This document shows positions 32,621 through 41,732 of a DNA stretch of 64,000 bases, in pieces. Within the stretch, counting starts at the first letter, position 1; every line of letters starts with the position of its first letter. Both the position numbers and the translations under genes were made by a program. This DNA comes from Streptomyces longhuiensis (lineage in GTDB: Bacteria > Actinomycetota > Actinomycetes > Streptomycetales > Streptomycetaceae). Location: the NCBI RefSeq assembly GCF_020616555.1, contig NZ_CP085173.1, forward strand, positions 9,254,001-9,318,000, in the 5' to 3' direction. A model generated the notes under the pieces. It worked only from the letters and a program-made list of their open reading frames with translations, did no database searches and was not told the origin of the DNA.

Positions 32621-33657
32621 GCACCGATCCTGGAAAGGTGAGGGTAGGCATCCGTATCCCTCCCTGCGACCGTGCCGACCGGATCGTCGAGACCGTACGC
32701 CGGGCCGAGGCGCTCGGCTTCGACGACGCGTGGTTCCCGGACTCCCAGCTCCTGTGGCGGGACGTGTTCACCACCCTGACCGCCGCCGCTCTCGGCACCG
32801 ACCGTATCGGCCTCGGCACAGCGGTGACGAACCTCGTCACCCGCCATCCGGCCGTCGTCGCCTCCGCCGCGCGCAGTGTGGCGGAGCTCGCGCCGGGACG
32901 GTTCACCCTCGGGCTCGGCGTGGGCAACAGCTCCGTCGGGCCCGTAGGCCTGCGCCAGAGCACGACCAAGGCGATGCGTGAGGGCCTCACGCTCCTGCGG
33001 GCCCTCCTGAACGGAGAGGAGTGGGACTTCGACGGCCCGGCGGGCACGGTGCGCTCCCGGCTGCGCGACCCGCGTCCCGAGGTGCCGCTCCATATGGCGG
33101 CGAGTGGGCCGAAGAACCTCCGGCTCGCCGGTGAGGTCGCAGACGGCGTGGTCCTGTTGAGCGGCGTGTCGCCGCGCACCCTGGCGGGTGCCACTGCCCG
33201 GGTGCGGGAGGGTGCCGAGGCGGCGGGCCGCGACGCGGGCACGGTGCCGCTGATTGTGTCCGCGTACTGCGCGGTGACCGACGACATCGAGACGGCGGCC
33301 CGGCAGATCAAGCCCATCTGTGCCTCGATCGCCCAGAACGGCGGAGCGCCCTTCCTCGCGCTCGCCGGCATCGACGTCACCGTGCCCGATGCAGTCGAGG
33401 GTGTGTACCCGGACCTGGTGCACGCCGAGGACTGGGAGGCCGCCGTCAAGGTGGCCTCGTCGTGGGTCAGTGACGGGGCGGCCCTGCGGTTCGCCGGGGA
33501 GTTCTGCCTGTTCGGCACCGCCGACGAGATCGCGGGGCGGCTGCGAGCCCTGTACGCCGACGGCGTGAGCGGTGTGTTCCTCCAGCACGTCGGCTCGTAC
33601 GAACCGCCCACCGAACTCATTGAAGCCGTCGGCGCCTCGGTGTTGCCGGCCCTGTGA
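32617..33657 (+). CDS. LLM-class (luciferase-like) flavin- or F420-dependent oxidoreductase
   Basis: 346 aa. The TIM-barrel text of the F420-dependent methylene-tetrahydromethanopterin reductase-like group is present: [71 protein letters not shown] and [20 protein letters not shown]. The GTG start overlaps the aldolase stop. Actinomycete members mostly use F420; FMN cannot be excluded. It probably performs a reduction or hydroxylation specific to this pathway. Confidence 0.9.
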   Translation: MSTDPGKVRVGIRIPPCDRADRIVETVRRAEALGFDDAWFPDSQLLWRDVFTTLTAAALGTDRIGLGTAVTNLVTRHPAVVASAARSVAELAPGRFTLGLGVGNSSVGPVGLRQSTTKAMREGLTLLRALLNGEEWDFDGPAGTVRSRLRDPRPEVPLHMAASGPKNLRLAGEVADGVVLLSGVSPRTLAGATARVREGAEAAGRDAGTVPLIVSAYCAVTDDIETAARQIKPICASIAQNGGAPFLALAGIDVTVPDAVEGVYPDLVHAEDWEAAVKVASSWVSDGAALRFAGEFCLFGTADEIAGRLRALYADGVSGVFLQHVGSYEPPTELIEAVGASVLPAL

Positions 33658-33673
33658 CGAAAGCGACCCACGG

Positions 33674-34474
33674 ATGACGGACACGAACACGCTGCGGAAG
33701 GGCTATGTGCCCAGCAGCTTCGGGCAGTTGCACTATGCGGAGTCCGGCACCGGCGAACCGGTGCTGCTGCTCCACCAGACGCCGCGCTCCTGGACGGAGT
33801 ACCTCGGCGTGCTTCCCCTGGTCGGCGCCGGTCACCGGGCGATCGCCCCGGACACACTCGGCTACGGAGCCTCCGCCAAGCCGAAGGGGCGGCACTCCGT
33901 CGAGCGGTTCGCGGATGCCGCGGGCGAGCTCGTCGAGGAGCTGGGGCTCGACCGCTTCCACCTCGTCGGGCACCACACGGGCGGGGTCGTCGCCGTCGAG
34001 CTGGCGGCGAGGTTCCAGGACCGCGTGGCGAGCCTGCTCCTGTCGGCGACGCCGTTCGTCGACGAGGAGAAGCGGCGCACGGCGAGCGGGCACGGGCGCA
34101 TCGACCACGTGGACCCCGCACCCGACGGCTCGCACCTTCAAGAGCTGTGGGACAAGCGACGCGGCTTCTACCGCGCGGGGGAGGAGGCGGCGCTCACCCG
34201 GTACGTCGTCGACGCCCTGACCGTCCTCGACCGGGTCGAGGAGGGCCACGAGGCGGTGCGCCGCTACGAAATGGAGGCACGCCTGCCGCACATCACCGCG
34301 CGCACCCTCGCCGTGTGCGCGCCCGACGACCACTACTCCCGGCCCTCGCTGAAGAAGTTCGAGGCGGCGCTCGGCTGCGGGACCCGGGTGTTGTCCGCCG
34401 GGCACGTGGCCGCGCCGGAGCAGGTCCCGCAGGAGTTCGCCGAGGTCGTAGCGGAGTGGGTGGCCCGCGGCTGA
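33674..34474 (+). CDS. Alpha/beta hydrolase-fold protein with His at the nucleophile position
   Basis: 266 aa. Entry loop LLHQTPRSWTEYLG, helix-cap segment PDTLGYGASAKP, and acid/base region CAPDDHYSRP and SAGHVAAPEQ are in order. The nucleophile elbow reads G99-H-H101-T-G-G where G-x-S-x-G is expected, so the canonical Ser is absent. It ends the ferredoxin reductase-Mhp operon, 16 bp after the LLM gene. A lyase or cofactor-free role is possible; the reaction cannot be named. Confidence 0.82.
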   Translation: MTDTNTLRKGYVPSSFGQLHYAESGTGEPVLLLHQTPRSWTEYLGVLPLVGAGHRAIAPDTLGYGASAKPKGRHSVERFADAAGELVEELGLDRFHLVGHHTGGVVAVELAARFQDRVASLLLSATPFVDEEKRRTASGHGRIDHVDPAPDGSHLQELWDKRRGFYRAGEEAALTRYVVDALTVLDRVEEGHEAVRRYEMEARLPHITARTLAVCAPDDHYSRPSLKKFEAALGCGTRVLSAGHVAAPEQVPQEFAEVVAEWVARG

Positions 34475-34490
34475 GCCCGTACATCACTGC

Positions 34491-34538
34491 ACACGAAGGC
34501 GCCCCCACCGGAGATCTCCGGTGGGGGCGCCTTCGTGT
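34491..34538. terminator. Bidirectional terminator hairpin
   Basis: A perfect inverted repeat with 23-bp arms (34491-34513 and 34516-34538) separates the stops of two convergent genes. The centre is AGATCT. It should terminate both the aromatic operon and the AbgT operon. Confidence 0.85.
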
Positions 34539-34543
34539 AGTGA

Positions 34544-36106
34544 TCACTTCATGCCGATGTGCGCTCCCGGCCCCAGCGGCAGGTCGAAGCCGTAGAACAC
34601 GGCCAGGATTCCGACCCACACCACCAGGAACGGCACCACGAAGATGGCAAGCCGGGACATCAACGTGCCCAGGCGCGCCTCGGGTTCGTACTGGCGCAGC
34701 AGCGCGAGGAGCAGGAACAGGTAGGTGTTCATCGGGGTGACGACGGCGGTGGCCGAGTCACCGATGCGGAACGCAGCCTGGCTGACCGCGGGGCTCATGC
34801 CGAGAAGCATGAACGCCGGGACGAAGACCGGCCCGACGAGGGACCACAGCGCCGACCCGGAGACCACGAAGAGGTTGAGGAACGACACCAGCAGGACGAA
34901 GCCGAACAGGGCCCAGAAGCCCGTCAGGCCGACGGAGTTGAGGCCGGCCGCGGCCTTGACGGCGAGCAGGACGCCGACGTTGGACCAGTTGAACAGGGCG
35001 ATGACCTGGGCGGCGACGAACATGAGGACGATATAGCCCGCCATGCTCTTCACGGAGTCGGTCATCGCCGTCACGACGCCGTCCGAGCCCTCGATGGCCT
35101 TGGTGGTGATGCCGTACACGAGCCCGGCTATCAGGAACGCCCCGAAGAGGACGGGCACGATGCCGGAGAGGAACGGTGACGGGACGAGCGCCCCGCCTTT
35201 GCCGCGCAGCGGAGCGCCGTCGGGCAGCCACAAGGACAGCATCACGGCCGCGTACGCGGCGACGGCAAGGCCGGTGACGAGCAGGCCGCGCCGCTGCACC
35301 GGCGTGAGCGACAGGTCCTCGTCCGACCTCTCGGTCAACTCGTACGCCGGAAGGCGTGGTTCGAGGACGCGGCTGATGAGGAAGCCCCCGAGCAGGCCGA
35401 GGAGCAGGCTGCTGGACGCGGTGAAGAAGTAGTTGACGAGCAGGTTGAGGTCGAGGTCGGCGCCGCCCGGCAGGACGGCGGCCGCCTGCTGGGTGATGCC
35501 GATGTAGAGGGCGTCGAGGGAACCGATGGTGAATCCGGCGGCGTAGCCCGCGGTGACGCAGGCGAAGCCGCCGATCAGGCCGGCCACCGGGTGCCGGCCC
35601 GCGTTTTTGAAGACGACGGCCGCGAGCGGCGGCAGCACGATGGCAGCGACGTCGCTCATCATGTGGGCCTGACACGCGACCAGGGCCACCAGATAGGGCA
35701 GCAGCGCGCGCGGTGCGCGGGACAGCGTCGCCCGCATCACCGTCTCCAGGAGCCCCGCCTTCTCCGCGAGCCCCACCGCCATGATCATCAGGAGCACGGC
35801 GGCGACGGGCGGGAACGTCGCGAAGTTGGTGACCAGGTTCTCCACCAGCCAGCGGATCCCCTCACCGGTGAACAGGCCGGTGATCTGCCGGGTCTCGTCC
35901 GTCCCCGGGACGGTGACCGACACATCGGCGAGTGCGAACGCGGTCGAGATGACGGCGAGGAGCACGAAGAGGCCGGTGAACAGAACGATCGGGTTGGGCA
36001 GCGCGTTGCCCGCCCGTTCGATGAAGGCGAGTACCCGGTCGATGCCCTGCCGCTTCTTCCCGTCGTGGCTCGGCGCGGGGGCGGGCAGTTCGGTGACTGG
36101 TGGCAT
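34544..36106 (-). CDS. AbgT-family transporter
   Basis: 520 aa with about 12 hydrophobic segments and the AbgT/MtrF text: FIERAGNALPNPIVLFTGLF, the loop before WLVENLVTNFATFPPVAAVL, and later PMNTYLFLLLALLRQY. AbgT of E. coli imports p-aminobenzoyl-glutamate; other members export sulfonamides. Its ATG overlaps the stop of the upstream amidohydrolase as TGATG. That pairing suggests uptake of an N-acyl or peptide-like compound for hydrolysis. Confidence 0.92.
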   Translation of the reverse strand: MPPVTELPAPAPSHDGKKRQGIDRVLAFIERAGNALPNPIVLFTGLFVLLAVISTAFALADVSVTVPGTDETRQITGLFTGEGIRWLVENLVTNFATFPPVAAVLLMIMAVGLAEKAGLLETVMRATLSRAPRALLPYLVALVACQAHMMSDVAAIVLPPLAAVVFKNAGRHPVAGLIGGFACVTAGYAAGFTIGSLDALYIGITQQAAAVLPGGADLDLNLLVNYFFTASSSLLLGLLGGFLISRVLEPRLPAYELTERSDEDLSLTPVQRRGLLVTGLAVAAYAAVMLSLWLPDGAPLRGKGGALVPSPFLSGIVPVLFGAFLIAGLVYGITTKAIEGSDGVVTAMTDSVKSMAGYIVLMFVAAQVIALFNWSNVGVLLAVKAAAGLNSVGLTGFWALFGFVLLVSFLNLFVVSGSALWSLVGPVFVPAFMLLGMSPAVSQAAFRIGDSATAVVTPMNTYLFLLLALLRQYEPEARLGTLMSRLAIFVVPFLVVWVGILAVFYGFDLPLGPGAHIGMK

Positions 36107-37395
36107 CAGGGCCGCCTTTCGTCGTCGAGGCCGAGCAGGTCCTTGCGCACCACGCCGTCCTGGACGACGCAGACTATGTTGGCGGGGTCACCGAGAATGT
36201 CGATGTCGGTCAGCGGGTCGCCTTCGCACAGGACAAGATCGGCACTGCGCCCGGCGGTCACCGTGCCCAACCGGTCGTCCACACCGAGGAGTTCGGCCGA
36301 GGTGCGGGTCCCCGCGACGATCGCGTCCATCGGCGACATGCCCAGGTCGACGAGGTAGGACAGCTCCATGAGGTTCACGCCGTGCGGGCCGACGGCGGCG
36401 TCCGTGCCCATCGCGATGCGGGCGCCCCGCTCGATGGCGTGGGCGATGTTCTGCTTGGTGATGCCGGACCAGCGGACCTTCTTCTGGTAGTGGTAGTCCG
36501 GCATGGTGTCCTTGTTGATCCCGGCATAGACCGTGGACAGGGTCGGGACGACGAACGCACCGCGCTCGCCCGCCAGGTCCAGTGCCCGGTCGTCGATCCC
36601 GTAGCCGTGCTCGATGCTGGTGACGCCGCCGCGCAGGGCGTTGAGGATGCCCGCGTTGCCCTGGGCGTGCGCGGCCACCGGCTTGCCGCCGTGCCGCCGC
36701 GCCTCGTCGACGACCGACCGGATCTCCTCCTCCGTCAGGCCCTCGTCGTCGGGCTGGTCGTACGGGCTGCCCATGCCACCGGTGGCGCAGACCTTCACCA
36801 GGTCGGCGCCCTCACGGATGACCCGGCGCACGGCGAGACGGGCCTCGTCGACGGTGTCGGCCAGCTCGGACATGCCGTCGCTGAGGTCCGTGCCGTCGGG
36901 CAGCCGGACGTCGCCGTGGCCGCCGGTGTGACTGATGACCCGGACGGCGGTCTGGATGCGGGGCCCCACGATGCGCCCGGTCTCGACGGCGGTGCGGTAG
37001 CCGGCGGCGAGACCGGCCAGGTCGCGGATGGTGGTGATGCCCGCGTCGAGGGTCTCCTTCAGGCGGCCGGCGGTGTCGAGGGTGACCAGGACCCGGTCGA
37101 GCTCACCACGGCGGCCCGGGTGTGCGCCGTGGGCGTAGGACATGTGGACGTGGCAGTCGAAGAAGCCGGGCAGCAGGGTGCGCCCGCCGGCGTCGACGGT
37201 CCGGACCTGCGGGTCCGTGTTCCGGACAGCGGTCTCGGGCACTTCCGCGGCGGGACCCGCGTAGGTGATGATCCCTTCGGCGTCCACGAGCACGACGGCG
37301 TCGTCCACCGGGGACGCGCCCGTGCCGTCGACGAGGCGGGCGTGGTGGATCCTCAGCGGGGTCCGGTCGGCCTCATGGGCGATGGGGTACTTCAT
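36106..37395 (-). CDS. Metal-dependent amidohydrolase (imidazolonepropionase/prolidase-like)
   Basis: 429 aa. The binuclear-site residues can be read in order: HxH in LLPGFFDCHVHMSY, the Lys that is usually carbamylated in LVKVCATGGMGSP, His in KPVAAHAQGNAG, His in SIEHGYGID, and Asp in AMGTDAAVG. The N- and C-terminal beta-sandwich pieces flank the barrel. This subgroup includes Xaa-Pro and other carboxypeptidase-type dipeptidases. Cytoplasmic location is expected (no signal). It is co-transcribed with the AbgT permease. Confidence 0.88.
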   Translation of the reverse strand: MKYPIAHEADRTPLRIHHARLVDGTGASPVDDAVVLVDAEGIITYAGPAAEVPETAVRNTDPQVRTVDAGGRTLLPGFFDCHVHMSYAHGAHPGRRGELDRVLVTLDTAGRLKETLDAGITTIRDLAGLAAGYRTAVETGRIVGPRIQTAVRVISHTGGHGDVRLPDGTDLSDGMSELADTVDEARLAVRRVIREGADLVKVCATGGMGSPYDQPDDEGLTEEEIRSVVDEARRHGGKPVAAHAQGNAGILNALRGGVTSIEHGYGIDDRALDLAGERGAFVVPTLSTVYAGINKDTMPDYHYQKKVRWSGITKQNIAHAIERGARIAMGTDAAVGPHGVNLMELSYLVDLGMSPMDAIVAGTRTSAELLGVDDRLGTVTAGRSADLVLCEGDPLTDIDILGDPANIVCVVQDGVVRKDLLGLDDERRP

Positions 37396-37454
37396 GGCGT
37401 GCTGTCACTCCTGGAAGTGCTTGGTTGGTGGAACCGGTTGGAGGGGAGTGTCGG

Positions 37455-38588
37455 ATGCGGACGTCGACTCGGCGTGACAGCGCAGTTTTCGTACGGGATT
37501 CCAGTGGGACGCGCAGGGATGTGCCGCCCATGTCGGTGCAGGAATACGCCGGACCCTCGTCCGGTCGGGATTTCGGGGATCTCGACGAACTCGACCGCGG
37601 CGTCGTGCACGCCCTGCAGATCCATCCACGGGCCCCGTGGACGTTGATCGGCGAGGTGCTCAAGGTCGATCCGGTGACGGTCGCACGGCGCTGGCACCGC
37701 CTCGAGGAGGCGGGGCTTGCGTGGGTGACCGCCTATCCGCGCCTGACCGACGCCCGGATCGTGGTGACGGGCCTCGTCGAGGTGGACACAGAGCCGGGCG
37801 TCGCGGAGGACGTGGCACGGGTCCTGGCCGAGGACCCGGCCGTGCCGAACATCAAGCTCACGGCAGGCGGCCGGGACATCGTGGCCGCGGTGCAGACACG
37901 AAGCCTGGACGAACTGTCCCGCCTCACAGGGCACTTGTTCCAGCGGACTCCAGGCGTGCGGGCGACGCGCACGCATGTGTCGACGGGGCTGCCGACCGAC
38001 GGCAGTCGGTGGCGCCTGCGCAGCCTGGACGCTGTGCAGAGCGCGTGCCTGGCGGAGGCGGCGACCGCGGCCTGCCACACCGCGTCCGCGGAGCCGACCC
38101 GGTGGGACTCGCTGGACGCGAGACTGCTCGAACTCCTCAGCATGGACGGCCGGATGTCACTGCGCGATCTGTCGGCGGCGAGCGACGCGAGCCTGTCCAC
38201 GGTGCGCCGCCGGATGCAGTCCCTGCTCGCGTCACGGCTGATGCTCCGCTGCGACCTGGCCCGTCCGCTCTCCGGATGGCCGCTGTCCGCGATGTACTTC
38301 GGGTCAGCGCCGGGACAGCACCTGGAAGAGACCAGCCAGGTCCTCGCAGGCCTGCGCGAGGTGCGCTCCTGCGCCATCACCGCGGGCCCGCACAACCTGG
38401 TCGTCGACGTCTGGCTGCGCACACTGCACGACGTGCACGCTTTCGAGGCGCACGTGTCACGCAGACTGCCGCGCCTGACGGTCACCGACCGCTCGGTGGT
38501 GCTGCGCACGGTCAAGCACATGGGGCGGCTCCTGGACCGCGACGGACACAGCGTGGGGGTCGTGCCACTGCTGCATCCGGAGGACTGA
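37455..38588 (+). CDS. Double-length Lrp/AsnC-family transcriptional regulator
   Basis: 377 aa, about twice a normal Lrp protein. Two complete modules are seen. The first HTH is LDRGVVHALQIHPRAPWTLI, then LKVDPVTVARRWHRLEEAG; the second is LDARLLELLSMDGRMSLRDL, then SDASLSTVRRRMQSLLASRL. Each is followed by an AsnC-type effector domain. The start with GGAGGGG seven bases upstream (37455) was preferred; an ATG at 37530 would remove a basic 25-residue lead. It is divergent from the amidohydrolase-AbgT operon, with only 59 bp between starts, and is the likely regulator. Confidence 0.88.
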   Translation: MRTSTRRDSAVFVRDSSGTRRDVPPMSVQEYAGPSSGRDFGDLDELDRGVVHALQIHPRAPWTLIGEVLKVDPVTVARRWHRLEEAGLAWVTAYPRLTDARIVVTGLVEVDTEPGVAEDVARVLAEDPAVPNIKLTAGGRDIVAAVQTRSLDELSRLTGHLFQRTPGVRATRTHVSTGLPTDGSRWRLRSLDAVQSACLAEAATAACHTASAEPTRWDSLDARLLELLSMDGRMSLRDLSAASDASLSTVRRRMQSLLASRLMLRCDLARPLSGWPLSAMYFGSAPGQHLEETSQVLAGLREVRSCAITAGPHNLVVDVWLRTLHDVHAFEAHVSRRLPRLTVTDRSVVLRTVKHMGRLLDRDGHSVGVVPLLHPED

Positions 38589-38741
38589 ACAACCCGCGCT
38601 GGTCGGAAGGGGTGGCGAGGACACGCGCCGGAGTGCGCCCTCCGCCGGACCCACTGACCAGATTCTCGACATCGGCGAGCGCGCGACCGCCGCCGCAGCG
38701 CTCAGGATGTGTTCAGACTCCGGCTGACAAGGTCGGGCCTC

Positions 38742-39572
38742 ATGACTGATACCTCTGAGACTTCCGGGGCGTACGCGCCCTCCGAGGCGGCCCCTGGTCG
38801 CCGGTTGCGCTGGAACAAGGTTCCGGAAGTCACCGCGTACTTCTGGATCATCAAGGTGCTGTGCACGACGGTGGGTGAGACCGCGGCCGACCTCCTGAAC
38901 GAGAAGCTGGGCCTGGGTCTTACCGGCGTGTCGCTGCTGATGAGCGTGTTTCTCGCAGCGGTGCTGATCGTCCAGTTCCGGACCAAGGCCTACCGGCCCG
39001 GCGTGTACTGGCTCGCCGTGGCTCTGATCAGCGTGGTCGGCACCTTGATCAGCGACAACCTCACCGACAACCTCGGCGTGCCGCTGGAGGCCAGCACCGC
39101 GGCGTTCGCCGTTGCCCTCGCCGTGGTCTTCGTCGTCTGGCACCGGCGCGAGCGGACCTTGTCCATCCACAGCATCGACACGACGCCCCGCGAGGTCTAC
39201 TACTGGCTGGCCGTGCTGTTCACCTTCGCGCTCGGCACCGCGGCCGGCGACCTGGTCGCCGAAAAGATGGCTCTCGGATACTGGGTCTCCGCCGTCCTGT
39301 TCGGCCTGGCCATCGCCGCGGTGGCCGTCGCGCACTTCGCGCTCGGCCTCAATGCCGTGTTCAGCTTCTGGATCGCCTACATCCTCACCCGCCCGCTCGG
39401 CGCCTCGATCGGCGACTACCTCTCGCAGCCGACCGGCGACGGTGGCCTGGGGATGGGCACCGTGATCACCAGCGTGCTGTTCCTCGCGGTCATTCTCGGA
39501 CTGGTCATCCACCTCTCGGTGACCCGGCGGGACGTCGAACGGTCCGCGCCGCTCACCCAGCGGGAAGGCTGA
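38742..39572 (+). CDS. COG4705-type integral membrane protein
   Basis: 276 aa with about eight hydrophobic segments and a soluble 35-residue N-terminus. Internal repeats recur: KVLCTTVGETAADLLNEKLG, TLISDNLTDNLGV, ALGTAAGDLVAEKMALG and RPLGASIGDYLSQP. These share a T-x-G/A-D-x-L pattern typical of the uncharacterised COG4705 family. Function is unknown. Its last 20 bp overlap the 3' end of the convergent histidine kinase gene. Confidence 0.85.
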   Translation: MTDTSETSGAYAPSEAAPGRRLRWNKVPEVTAYFWIIKVLCTTVGETAADLLNEKLGLGLTGVSLLMSVFLAAVLIVQFRTKAYRPGVYWLAVALISVVGTLISDNLTDNLGVPLEASTAAFAVALAVVFVVWHRRERTLSIHSIDTTPREVYYWLAVLFTFALGTAAGDLVAEKMALGYWVSAVLFGLAIAAVAVAHFALGLNAVFSFWIAYILTRPLGASIGDYLSQPTGDGGLGMGTVITSVLFLAVILGLVIHLSVTRRDVERSAPLTQREG

Positions 39573-40911
39573 TCACGAAGCTCGCGCCCGGGGTGTGCTG
39601 CTCATCGTGGTGCACCTCGCCGCCGACGGAACGGGCCAGGCGACGCGACAGCGGCAGCCCCAGGCCCGCTCCGTCGTGTCCGTCCCCGGGCCGGGCGCGG
39701 CGCCCCGGCTGGAAGAGCTGCGGCGCGAACGAAACCGGCACGCCGGGGCCGTCGTCCGTGATGTCGACGCGGACGCCGCCCGCACGGGTGTCCGCCCGGA
39801 TCTCCACCCGCGAGCGTGCGTGTCGCAGGGCGTTGTCGAGCAGCGGGCCGGCGATGCGCTCCAGGAGTGTGTCCGGGACCCCGACTGACAGGCCGGGGTC
39901 CCGCACCGTGACGACGACCTCCACCTCCGCGGAGGAATCGACGCGATCGGCGAGGCGGCGCAGCACCGTGGGCACGTCACTGACACCCCGAGTCGTGGCC
40001 GCGCTGTCGCGGGCGTCGTCGAGGAGGGTGTCGCAGATCGTGCGCATGGACCGCGCGGCGTCCGCGATGTTGTCGTGCGTGGCCCGGGTGTCGGTGGCGG
40101 AGCGGGGGCGGGCCTGCCACCAGTCCAGCTCGGCGATGATCCGGGCGAGCGGGTTGCGCAGTTCGTGCGACAGCTCCCGTGTGAGCTGTTGCTCGTGCCG
40201 CAGCAGTGCGCGAATACGGTCGAGCAGTGCGTCCAACGACCCACCCAGCTGGGTGAGTTCGGTGGGGCGCTCCACGCTCGCGAAACGTTCCTCGGAGGTC
40301 ACCGCGCTCCACTGCGCGGCATGCTCGGTCATGGCGCGTACCGGCCGCAGCGCCCGCCCCACCGCCAACCGGGTCAGCGCGTAGGTGCAGGCCAGCATGA
40401 CGGCGTCGAGCGTGAGCGAGGCGACGAGGAGGGCGTCGGCAGAACTGCTGTAGGGGGACAGGTCCAGCGCGGTGACCACCGAGGCGTCGCTCTTGCCGTC
40501 GGGTACCGGCAGCGAGCACAGGCGGACCGGGCCGTGCGCCTGCACGGTCACGCAGCGGCGGCCGGTGCGCGCGGCCAGTTGGTCGGCGGCGTGTGTCAGT
40601 TGTCCAGCGGCTGCGGACGGCGGCTTTTCGAGCAGCCGTCCGCCGTCGTAGATCCACACGTTCGTGTCCAGCAGTTCCTCGCCCGGTGTTTCCAGGACGC
40701 GCACCCTGGGTCCGCTGGTGTCGATGGTGGCGGCGACGGCGGCGGCCCGGGTGTGAAGCTCGTCGTCGGCCTGGTGCTGGAGGCGGCTGCGGACGACGGT
40801 GTTGAACACCGCCGTGAGGATCACCATCAGCAGCGCGGCGGTGGTCAGCGCGACCAGGGCGAGCCGCCCGCGCAGGGTGCGCGGCCAGCACCACGAAACG
40901 TACGGCCTCAT
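39553..40911 (-). CDS. Sensor histidine kinase of an OmpR-type two-component system
   Basis: 452 aa. Two membrane segments (about residues 14-37 and 160-185) enclose an extracytoplasmic sensor with paired Cys residues (RRCVTVQAH, VRLCSLPV). The HAMP-like linker follows, then the H-box RELSHELRNPLARIIAELDWW, an N-box LLDNALRHARSRVEI, and G-boxes DDGPGVP and GAGLGLPLSRRLA. The ATG overlaps the response regulator stop (ATGA), fixing the start. The partner lies immediately upstream. Confidence 0.92.
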   Translation of the reverse strand: MRPYVSWCWPRTLRGRLALVALTTAALLMVILTAVFNTVVRSRLQHQADDELHTRAAAVAATIDTSGPRVRVLETPGEELLDTNVWIYDGGRLLEKPPSAAAGQLTHAADQLAARTGRRCVTVQAHGPVRLCSLPVPDGKSDASVVTALDLSPYSSSADALLVASLTLDAVMLACTYALTRLAVGRALRPVRAMTEHAAQWSAVTSEERFASVERPTELTQLGGSLDALLDRIRALLRHEQQLTRELSHELRNPLARIIAELDWWQARPRSATDTRATHDNIADAARSMRTICDTLLDDARDSAATTRGVSDVPTVLRRLADRVDSSAEVEVVVTVRDPGLSVGVPDTLLERIAGPLLDNALRHARSRVEIRADTRAGGVRVDITDDGPGVPVSFAPQLFQPGRRARPGDGHDGAGLGLPLSRRLARSVGGEVHHDEQHTPGASFVISLPAG

Positions 40912-41570
40912 GAGAGGCGGTGCCCGACGCCGCGCGCGGTGGTGAGGGTCAGCGCGCTGCCGCCGTCGCGGAGCTTGCGCCGTAGCCGGGTCAGATACTG
41001 GTCGAGCGTGTTGTCGCTGACGTGGGCTCCCTCGGGCCAGCCGGCCCTGGCGAGCTCCCGCCTGCGGACGATGTCGCCGGACGCGGCCATGAGAGCTGCC
41101 AGCAGCCGGAACTCGGTGGGAGTCAGGCCGACGCGTGTCCCGTGCACCGTCAGGCTGTGGCCGACCGGGTCCAGGAGGACATCGCCGCACGTCGCGGACA
41201 GTGCTGATCCGCTGCGCTTGAGGGCCGCCCTCAGCCGTGCGGCCAGCTCCATCGTGTGGAACGGCTTGGGCAGGTAGTCGTCGCCACCTGCCGAGAAGCC
41301 CGCAAGCCGGTCGGTGAGCCGATGGTGGGCGGTCAGGAAGATGACGGGATAGACGAAGCCGTTCGCTCTGATCGCCTGGCAGACGTCCCGGCCGTCCGCG
41401 TCGGGCAGTCCGACGTCGAGCACGGCAGCGTCGACGGCGTCCCCCGCCAGCCGCAGGGCGGTTGCCCCGTCCTGCGCGGGCACGGCGTCGAAGCCCTCGT
41501 CCCGCAGGCTCCGTAGCAGCACATCACGCAGGGCGTGATCGTCCTCGACGACCAGGATTCGATGCCTCAT
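40908..41570 (-). CDS. OmpR/PhoB-family response regulator
   Basis: 220 aa. The receiver has the acidic pair in VVEDDHALRD, phospho-acceptor Asp52 in AVLDVGLPDADG, and the conserved Thr/Lys regions (FLTAHH, DDYLPKPFH). A C-terminal winged helix follows (LTPTEFRLLAALMAASGDIV, DNTLDQYLTRLRRKLRDGG). GGGAGAGG precedes the ATG. A perfect palindrome at 41618-41651 lies 48 bp upstream in the promoter region shared with the FetB-like gene. Confidence 0.94.
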   Translation of the reverse strand: MRHRILVVEDDHALRDVLLRSLRDEGFDAVPAQDGATALRLAGDAVDAAVLDVGLPDADGRDVCQAIRANGFVYPVIFLTAHHRLTDRLAGFSAGGDDYLPKPFHTMELAARLRAALKRSGSALSATCGDVLLDPVGHSLTVHGTRVGLTPTEFRLLAALMAASGDIVRRRELARAGWPEGAHVSDNTLDQYLTRLRRKLRDGGSALTLTTARGVGHRLS

Positions 41571-41617
41571 GCCTCTCCCTCGCCTGCCCTCACGCGACGC
41601 CTCTCCTATGGACGCGA

Positions 41618-41651
41618 CCAGTATCGTCTACAGTCGTGTAGACGATACTGG
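41618..41651. promoter_or_regulatory. Palindromic operator, candidate BlaI site 1
   Basis: A perfect inverted repeat with 15-bp arms (41618-41632 and 41637-41651) and a 4-bp spacer. Its inner 26 bp have half-sites TATCGTCTA and TAGACGATA eight bases apart. The palindrome directly in front of the blaI-like gene has the same 9-8-9 geometry and the half-site TATCTTCTA. It sits between divergent genes for the response regulator and the FetB-like permease. Confidence 0.7.
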
Positions 41652-41732
41652 AGTGAGGATCGTTCCCATGACCAGCGCGAAGGGCTGACGGCCGTCCGTG
41701 CCTTGCAGCGCGCGGCATCTACGGTGAGGCGT

